This document shows, one piece after another, positions 1 to 4,299 of a DNA stretch of 6,324 nucleotides. The stretch comes from Bacteroidales bacterium (GTDB lineage Bacteria; Bacteroidota; Bacteroidia; Bacteroidales; VadinHA17): assembly GCA_003162595.1 (NCBI GenBank), contig PMNJ01000354.1, positions 1 to 6,324 on the forward strand, given 5' to 3'. The notes beneath the pieces were generated by a model. It worked only from the letters and a program-made list of their open reading frames with translations, searched no databases and was not told where the DNA came from. The number at the start of each line of letters is the position of its first letter. Positions within the stretch are counted from its first letter, which is position 1. Position numbers and translations under genes: made by a program.

Positions 1-2
1 TG

Positions 3-74
3 ATTAAAGAATGTCAGAAAAAACTAAGGTCAACTGAAGAGGAAATCAATAGTATATTTAAGGACCTGGTATAA
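3..74 (+). CDS. C-terminal end of an unidentified protein (partial)
   Basis: The frame is open from the left edge to a TAA at 72-74 and gives 23 residues, beginning IKECQKKLRS and ending SIFKDLV. The tail is highly charged and could be a helix or short coiled coil. The other two forward frames are closed within the first few or few tens of bases. A small hairpin follows the stop by 7 bp, as expected at a gene end. The fragment is too short to assign a family, and no function is offered. A chance open frame of 24 codons cannot be excluded. Confidence 0.45.
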   Translation: MKECQKKLRSTEEEINSIFKDLV

Positions 75-81
75 AAATAAA

Positions 82-111
82 TCAGGACCTAAGTCCTGAC
101 TTACTGCTTTA
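82..111 (+). terminator. Possible weak intrinsic terminator
   Basis: A perfect 7-bp inverted repeat, tcaggac (82-88) and gtcctga (93-99), encloses the 4-base loop ctaa. It lies just after the stop of the partial plus-strand gene. The downstream tract (cttactgcttt) is only moderately T-rich, so termination would be weak. It could also be a mRNA 3' stabilising hairpin. Confidence 0.4.
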
Positions 112-154
112 CTACCCTAAACCTAAACCCATGAAAAAAACTCTTATAACCTAA
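112..154 (+). other. Start-like motif with a 7-codon open frame (MKKTLIT)
   Basis: The run ccctaaacctaaaccc (115-130), containing two copies of cctaaa, is followed directly by ATGAAAAAAACT, which looks like the start of a signal peptide in AT-rich Bacteroidota. The frame ends at TAA 152-154 after only seven residues, MKKTLIT. The remaining sequence to 251 is AT-rich with stops in all frames and holds no gene that I can see. It may be the remnant of a gene start, a leader peptide or chance. No downstream plus-strand gene exists within 600 bp for a leader to control. Confidence 0.2.
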
Positions 155-251
155 TTTACTAACTTCTGTCATTTTAAACGTTTATGAGATATAAATTGTT
201 TCGTTTTTTGTAGTTTATTTAATATAACAATATCTCTTTTTGATGAAATGG

Positions 252-611
252 TCATTTTTCTACACCAAGTACATCCTTAAATGCATTAACGAACGTTTCT
301 TTTGGTAATGCTCCCAGTGCCATCTGAGGTTGACCCTTGGCAGGAACAAATAAAAATGAAGGAATGCTTCTGATACCAAAAACCGATGCAAGTTCCTGTT
401 CTGCTTCAGTATCTACCTTAAAGACATTAATCTTACCATCAAAATCTATGGCAAGTTCTTCCAGAACAGGAGCAACTACTTTGCATGGACCACACCAATC
501 AGCATAAAAATCAATTATACAAGGCTTTTCACCTTCAAATTTCCATTCTTTGTTTTTTTCATAATTGAATATTTTATTCAAAAATGTCTCTTTTGTAAGA
601 TGCTCTATCAT
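252..611 (-). CDS. trxA: Thioredoxin
   Basis: This is a 119-residue cytoplasmic thioredoxin, a dithiol carrier that reduces protein disulfides and is itself reduced by thioredoxin reductase. The active site WCGPC is at residues 39-43 within FYADWCGPCK (C40 and C43 are the redox pair), and the conserved cis-proline is P84 in RSIPSFLF. The core strand KINVFKVD and the final helix FVNAFKDVL complete a single thioredoxin fold. The protein has about 10 more N-terminal residues than E. coli Trx1, with a charged EKNKEWKFEGEKP segment before the first core strand; this is usual in Bacteroidota thioredoxins. C31 is an additional, non-catalytic cysteine. No signal peptide is present, which separates it from periplasmic TlpA/DsbE-like proteins. 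The ATG at 611-609 is the only reasonable start. The gene diverges from the CCA transferase gene. Confidence 0.95.
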   Translation of the reverse strand: MIEHLTKETFLNKIFNYEKNKEWKFEGEKPCIIDFYADWCGPCKVVAPVLEELAIDFDGKINVFKVDTEAEQELASVFGIRSIPSFLFVPAKGQPQMALGALPKETFVNAFKDVLGVEK

Positions 612-619
612 ATCATTTT

Positions 620-657
620 TATTTAATAAACATATAAAAATTGTGTTTGTTTACTAA
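620..657 (-). promoter_or_regulatory. Possible promoter of the thioredoxin gene
   Basis: Read on the minus strand, TTAG (657-654) is followed after 19 bases by TATGTTTA (634-627), which matches seven of eight positions of the Bacteroidota -7 box TAnnTTTG and three of four of the -33 box TTTG. Transcription would begin near 620, leaving a leader of about 10 bases before the ATG at 611. The match is imperfect in AT-rich DNA, so this is tentative. Confidence 0.3.
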
Positions 658-696
658 GAGGTCAAGCTTTGTGCCAATTAAGTGCATAAATCAATT

Positions 697-729
697 TTAG
701 CCTATAATTGAGTATTAATTGTAACTTTG
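697..729 (+). promoter_or_regulatory. Likely Bacteroidota-type promoter of the CCA transferase gene
   Basis: TAACTTTG at 722-729 is an exact match to the -7 box TAnnTTTG used by the primary sigma factor of Bacteroidota. A -33-like TTAG lies at 697-700, 21 bases upstream (three of four matches to TTTG). Transcription is predicted to start at about 733-737, only 26-30 bases before the ATG at 763. This placement supports the ATG at 763 over the TTG at 748, and makes translation from the ATG at 732 unlikely. Confidence 0.55.
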
Positions 730-762
730 TCATGAATATTAAACACATTGTCATATCTATAT

Positions 763-2193
763 ATGAATATATGTCTTAATGACAAAATTTTCGAAACACT
801 TTCATCTGTAGTTACATCTGAAAATGTACAAGCATATGTTATAGGAGGGTGGGTAAGGGATTGTCTTCTTAAAAGAGACCACCCCGACAAGGATATCGAT
901 ATAGTTGTCATCGGAAGTGGGATTGAGATTGCACGGAAAGCAGCAAAAAAATTACATCCTGGAATAAAAGTAAGTGTCTTCAAGAACTTTGGAACTGCAA
1001 TGTTCAGGAATCAGGATTATGAAATTGAATTTGTAGGTGCCAGGAAGGAGTCATATGACAGAAATTCAAGGAAACCTGTTGTTGAAGATGGGACTCTGGA
1101 AGATGATCAGAAAAGAAGGGATTTCACCATTAATACCCTGGCAATAAGCCTGAACAAAGAAACATTTGGTGAGTTTTTAGACCCCTTTGGAGGCATAGAT
1201 GACCTGAAAAAGAAAATAATAAAAACTCCTCTCAACCCCGACAAGACATTTTCAGATGATCCCTTAAGGATGATGAGAGCCATAAGGTTTGCCAGCCAGC
1301 TTAATTTCACAATTGAGGAAAAAACCTTCAATTCAATAAAAGAAAATGCCGAGAGAATAAAAATTGTATCGGCTGAAAGGATAGTTACAGAACTTAATAA
1401 AATAATAATGTGTCCTCATCCTTCGAGGGGTTTCATTCTTCTTGAAAAAGCAGATTTACTCAGAATAATTTTCCCTGAACTTGATAATCTTAAAGGAGTC
1501 GAGACAAAAGAGGGGAAGGCACATAAGGACAATTTTCATCATTCAATAAAAGTTCTTGATAATATCAGTAAGAATACTGATAATCTGTGGCTCAGATGGG
1601 CCGCACTTCTGCATGATATTGCCAAACCTGTTACAAAGAAATATCTTCCTGAAACAGGATGGTCTTTTCATGGCCATGAATTCGTTGGTTCTAAAATGGT
1701 TCCGGATATTTTCAGGAAACTAAAACTTCCATTGAATGAGAAAATGAAATATGTTCAAAAAATAATTGATCTCCATCTCAGGCCAATAGCGTTGTCACAG
1801 GAACTGGTAACAGATTCAGCAATCAGAAGACTTTTATTTGAAGCCGGTGATGACATTGACGATCTTATGATATTATGCGAAGCTGATATTACATCAAAGA
1901 ATGAAGCTAAAAAAACAAAGCACCTCGAAAACTTTAAACTTGTAAGAAATAAACTTAAAGAGATTGAAGAGAAGGACGCCGTAAGAAATTTTCAACCTCC
2001 GGTTGATGGAAGCGAAATAATTATGGCTTTTGGAATACAACCGGGTAAAAAGGTCGGCGTTATTAAAAATGCTATCAGGGATGCAATACTTGATGGAGTA
2101 ATCCCGAATGAACATGAAGCTGCCAGGAAGCTGATGCTGGAAAAAGGAATTGAACTTGGTCTCATTCCGGTTGAGAGTATTACCTTACCTTAA
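763..2193 (+). CDS. cca: CCA tRNA nucleotidyltransferase with HD domain
   Basis: The product adds or repairs the 3' CCA end of tRNAs, a cytoplasmic housekeeping step. It has 476 residues from ATG 763, normal for the HD-containing Bacteroidota form. The class II nucleotidyltransferase head shows GGWVRD (residues 28-33), the metal-binding DID (44-46) and RRDFTIN (118-124). It is followed by DDPLRMMRAIRFA (165-177), the neck region that selects CTP/ATP, and ERIVTEL (205-211). A C-terminal HD domain carries HHS (259-261), HD (284-285) and HGHE (303-306), the usual phosphohydrolase metal ligands. The frame can be extended to a TTG at 748 (five more residues), but MNICLNDKIF fits the start of relatives better and leaves room for a leader after the predicted promoter. 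All key motifs are intact. Poly(A) polymerase is the other member of this superfamily, but the HD domain and motif set favour the CCA enzyme. Confidence 0.94.
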   Translation: MNICLNDKIFETLSSVVTSENVQAYVIGGWVRDCLLKRDHPDKDIDIVVIGSGIEIARKAAKKLHPGIKVSVFKNFGTAMFRNQDYEIEFVGARKESYDRNSRKPVVEDGTLEDDQKRRDFTINTLAISLNKETFGEFLDPFGGIDDLKKKIIKTPLNPDKTFSDDPLRMMRAIRFASQLNFTIEEKTFNSIKENAERIKIVSAERIVTELNKIIMCPHPSRGFILLEKADLLRIIFPELDNLKGVETKEGKAHKDNFHHSIKVLDNISKNTDNLWLRWAALLHDIAKPVTKKYLPETGWSFHGHEFVGSKMVPDIFRKLKLPLNEKMKYVQKIIDLHLRPIALSQELVTDSAIRRLLFEAGDDIDDLMILCEADITSKNEAKKTKHLENFKLVRNKLKEIEEKDAVRNFQPPVDGSEIIMAFGIQPGKKVGVIKNAIRDAILDGVIPNEHEAARKLMLEKGIELGLIPVESITLP

Positions 2194-3211
2194 GATCAAG
2201 AAATACAGGCAGATGATCACTAAATCCTCCCTGATACTTATATCCGTGATATGTTGAATATGGACTGAACCCAGGGTATTTAGGATCTTTTTTCAATAGA
2301 AAATCAGGTTTGAAAATCCTTAATAGACTCGGTCCTGTATAAAGTCCCTCCCTACAAAACAGAAGTCCCTTTGATACAATTACCTGATCAATCATTTCCC
2401 ATGTCCCCATGTAACGATATGTCCCGAGGCCATTATCATCCAGCCTCTCAGAAAGATTTATCATGGTTTTACCTGAATCACTTGAGAAAACAAGCGATCT
2501 GATAGCCTGATCATCAGGGGTAGAGTTAAAGTCCCCTAAAATAATTATTCTTGCTCCGGAAGGGTTTCTATCAACTAACGAATCAACTTTTTCTCTGACC
2601 ATAGAGGCAATCAGGAGCCTGTAATTCTCACTGGCAAGTACTCCTCCTCTCCTCGAAGGCCAATGGTTTACAATAAGGTGAATTGTTTCTGAACCAATTA
2701 AAAGCTTAGTATAAAGTACACTTCTTGAATTAAAATCCTTTCGTTTAATTTCCGCCGGGATCCAGTATCTGTAACAGATAACATTTGCAATTTCTTTTCT
2801 ATAAATAAGGCAAACATCTATACCTCTTCTGTCGGGTGATTCCTCATGAATTATACTGTAATTGTATTTCAACAAATAAGTTCCATAAATAAGATCTTCG
2901 AGTACTTTTCTGTTTTCTATCTCACAAAATGCAATAACCGCAGGAGGCTCCCACTCCCCTGATGCAATAATTGTTTTATAAAGTGAATATGTCTTTTTAT
3001 TATACCGAGTTAAGTTCCATCTCATCAACCCATTTGGCAGAAATTCATTATCATCTGTAAGAGAATCGTCATAAATATCAAAAAAGTTCTCAACATTATA
3101 AAACATAATCCTGATCGGGTGAGATGAAACAACCTGGGAGTAGCCTGATTTGAAAATAAGAGTAAGCAGCAAGAGTATAAATAATATTTTCGAAAGAATT
3201 CCTCTAGACAT
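2180..3211 (-). CDS. Secreted endonuclease/exonuclease/phosphatase-family protein
   Basis: This 343-residue protein has the DNase I-like fold of the EEP superfamily, whose members are metal-dependent nucleases or phosphodiesterases. A signal peptide spans about residues 1-25 (positively charged start, then ILFILLLLTLIF, then KSGYSQ) without a lipobox cysteine, so the protein is exported and probably soluble in the periplasm or outside the cell. Family motifs occur in order: FYNVENFFD (37-45, N39), FCEIEN (95-100, E97 the likely metal ligand), PDRRGIDV (126-133), NHWPSRRGG (182-190, H183), GDFNSTP (226-232, D227 and N229), IDQV (274-277) and SDHLPV (331-336, with the catalytic D332-H333). All the catalytic positions are present, so it should be active; substrate (DNA, RNA or a phosphoester) cannot be read from the sequence. 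Its 3' end overlaps the convergent cca gene by 14 bp, and it lies just downstream of the porP terminator. Confidence 0.88.
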   Translation of the reverse strand: MSRGILSKILFILLLLTLIFKSGYSQVVSSHPIRIMFYNVENFFDIYDDSLTDDNEFLPNGLMRWNLTRYNKKTYSLYKTIIASGEWEPPAVIAFCEIENRKVLEDLIYGTYLLKYNYSIIHEESPDRRGIDVCLIYRKEIANVICYRYWIPAEIKRKDFNSRSVLYTKLLIGSETIHLIVNHWPSRRGGVLASENYRLLIASMVREKVDSLVDRNPSGARIIILGDFNSTPDDQAIRSLVFSSDSGKTMINLSERLDDNGLGTYRYMGTWEMIDQVIVSKGLLFCREGLYTGPSLLRIFKPDFLLKKDPKYPGFSPYSTYHGYKYQGGFSDHLPVFLDLKVR

Positions 3212-3223
3212 AAATTTTTCTCT

Positions 3224-3256
3224 AAAAAAAAGGAAGCTGATGTGAAATCAGCCTCC
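3224..3256 (-). terminator. Strong intrinsic terminator after the PorP/SprF gene
   Basis: On the minus strand the hairpin GGAGGCTGAT (3256-3247), loop TTCAC, ATCAGCTTCC (3241-3232) forms ten pairs including one G-U, and is followed at once by eight T residues (3231-3224). It begins 17 bp after the porP stop codon. This is a textbook rho-independent terminator and the best regulatory element in the window. It ends 12 bp before the ATG of the next gene in the same direction. Confidence 0.88.
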
Positions 3257-3273
3257 GTATTTGTTTCTAATCA

Positions 3274-4275
3274 TTAGTATGCGTTTATCCAGCGGTATCT
3301 TCTGGCACTCTCGCCAAATTTAACAGCAAGTGAGAGTTCATGAGTTCCAAAACTCTGCGATCGAATATCCGTAAGAGTGAAGTCAAAAGCATAAGCAAAA
3401 TAAAATCTGTCATATTTTAAGCCCACCATAGCTATAATAGCATCACCTGTTCTCCAAGATACGCCGGCCCAATAGTCATCCTTATAATATGCCCTGGCGG
3501 TAAGATCCATCTGCGCCGACTTAAAAAACATATCTGAAGCTTTAATGAATGCAGATGGTTCAATAGTCCAATCTGGGGATATTGGAAATTTAATACCGCC
3601 AGTCAGATAATAATTGCCGAGTTGAGTTGTTTTGTTTTTTGATGTATCGGCAATTAATAATGATCCTCTGAGTAAATTAGTCATTGCAAATCCGATATAG
3701 TACTTTGAAGTAGTGAAGCTCGCTCCAAAGCTGAAATCCGGGATAAAGACTGACCTGTCATATGAATTAAGTAACGGATCATCATGATTGTTTAAAACCG
3801 CACCATTCATATTAACTGCAAATTGATAAGCAGTCATTGCAAGTCCAAAAGAAAGGTCATTCGGTATTCCCCCGGTTCGTCCCATCGAAATATGGTAAGC
3901 ATAAGCAAGCGAAAATCCGGTACGATGCATAATACCATTGTTGTCGTTGAAGATATATCCACCCAGACCTACTTTACCTCCTTTAGTAGGTTTAACAATC
4001 TTCTTTCTAACCGCTGTGGATTTGGATATGAAGCTATTTTTGAGGATACGGGTCTGAAAACTTGCAGCATAAGTGCTTGGTGCTCCATTCATTCCAACCC
4101 ACTGCTCTCTAACCGTAAGATTAACAGTAGTATAGCCATCACGGCCCGCGAATGATGGGTTTATCAGAAATCCATTCATTATGTACTGGCTGTACATAGG
4201 GACTTGTTGTGAAAAGGCAGTTCCAAAACATAAGCTGAGAACAATCGCCTGCAATATAATTCTTAGATACCTCAT
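3274..4275 (-). CDS. PorP/SprF family type IX secretion outer-membrane protein
   Basis: The 333-residue product belongs to the PorP/SprF family, outer-membrane beta-barrels that work with the type IX secretion system and are needed for surface delivery or attachment of a specific large cargo. A signal peptide covers about residues 1-22 (ILQAIVLSLCFGTAFS). The family signature follows immediately: QQVPMYSQYIMNG (23-35), then NPSFAG (39-44) and REQWVG. Later segments (VGLGGYIFNDNNG, FSFGASFTTSKYYIGFAMTN, YLTGGIKFP, FYFAYAFDFTLTDI, GTHELSLAVKF) alternate as barrel strands do. A lysine-rich loop, RKKIVKPTKGGK, sits before the first long strands. The gene lies 24 bp downstream of the adhesin on the same strand, the usual arrangement of SprF-like partners and their type B cargo, and ends in a strong terminator. 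It is a family paralogue; I would not call it sprF or porP itself, since several copies per genome are normal. Confidence 0.93.
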   Translation of the reverse strand: MRYLRIILQAIVLSLCFGTAFSQQVPMYSQYIMNGFLINPSFAGRDGYTTVNLTVREQWVGMNGAPSTYAASFQTRILKNSFISKSTAVRKKIVKPTKGGKVGLGGYIFNDNNGIMHRTGFSLAYAYHISMGRTGGIPNDLSFGLAMTAYQFAVNMNGAVLNNHDDPLLNSYDRSVFIPDFSFGASFTTSKYYIGFAMTNLLRGSLLIADTSKNKTTQLGNYYLTGGIKFPISPDWTIEPSAFIKASDMFFKSAQMDLTARAYYKDDYWAGVSWRTGDAIIAMVGLKYDRFYFAYAFDFTLTDIRSQSFGTHELSLAVKFGESARRYRWINAY

Positions 4276-4299
4276 ATCTTATTCGAAATATAGTAATTA

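Noticed and set aside
175..184. Perfect palindrome TAAACGTTTA as a possible operator
   Set aside because: Ten bases in very AT-rich DNA is expected by chance, it is unpaired with any other copy in the window, and it lies downstream of the thioredoxin gene, not in a promoter.
732..779. 15-codon open frame (MNIKHIVISIYEYMS) overlapping the cca start
   Set aside because: Its ATG lies at or before the predicted transcript start, it has no ribosome binding site, and it looks like out-of-frame AT-rich sequence.
702..983. Minus-strand open frame antisense to the start of cca
   Set aside because: It has no recognisable domain and lies opposite conserved nucleotidyltransferase motifs, so it is a shadow frame. 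The same applies to the antisense frames at 1107-1331 and 1894-2115.
2180..3211. Secreted EEP protein as part of the adhesin operon or an effector/toxin system
   Set aside because: A strong terminator separates it from porP, it has no type IX sorting domain, and no immunity-like gene is adjacent; a simple exported nuclease or phosphodiesterase is the more economical reading.
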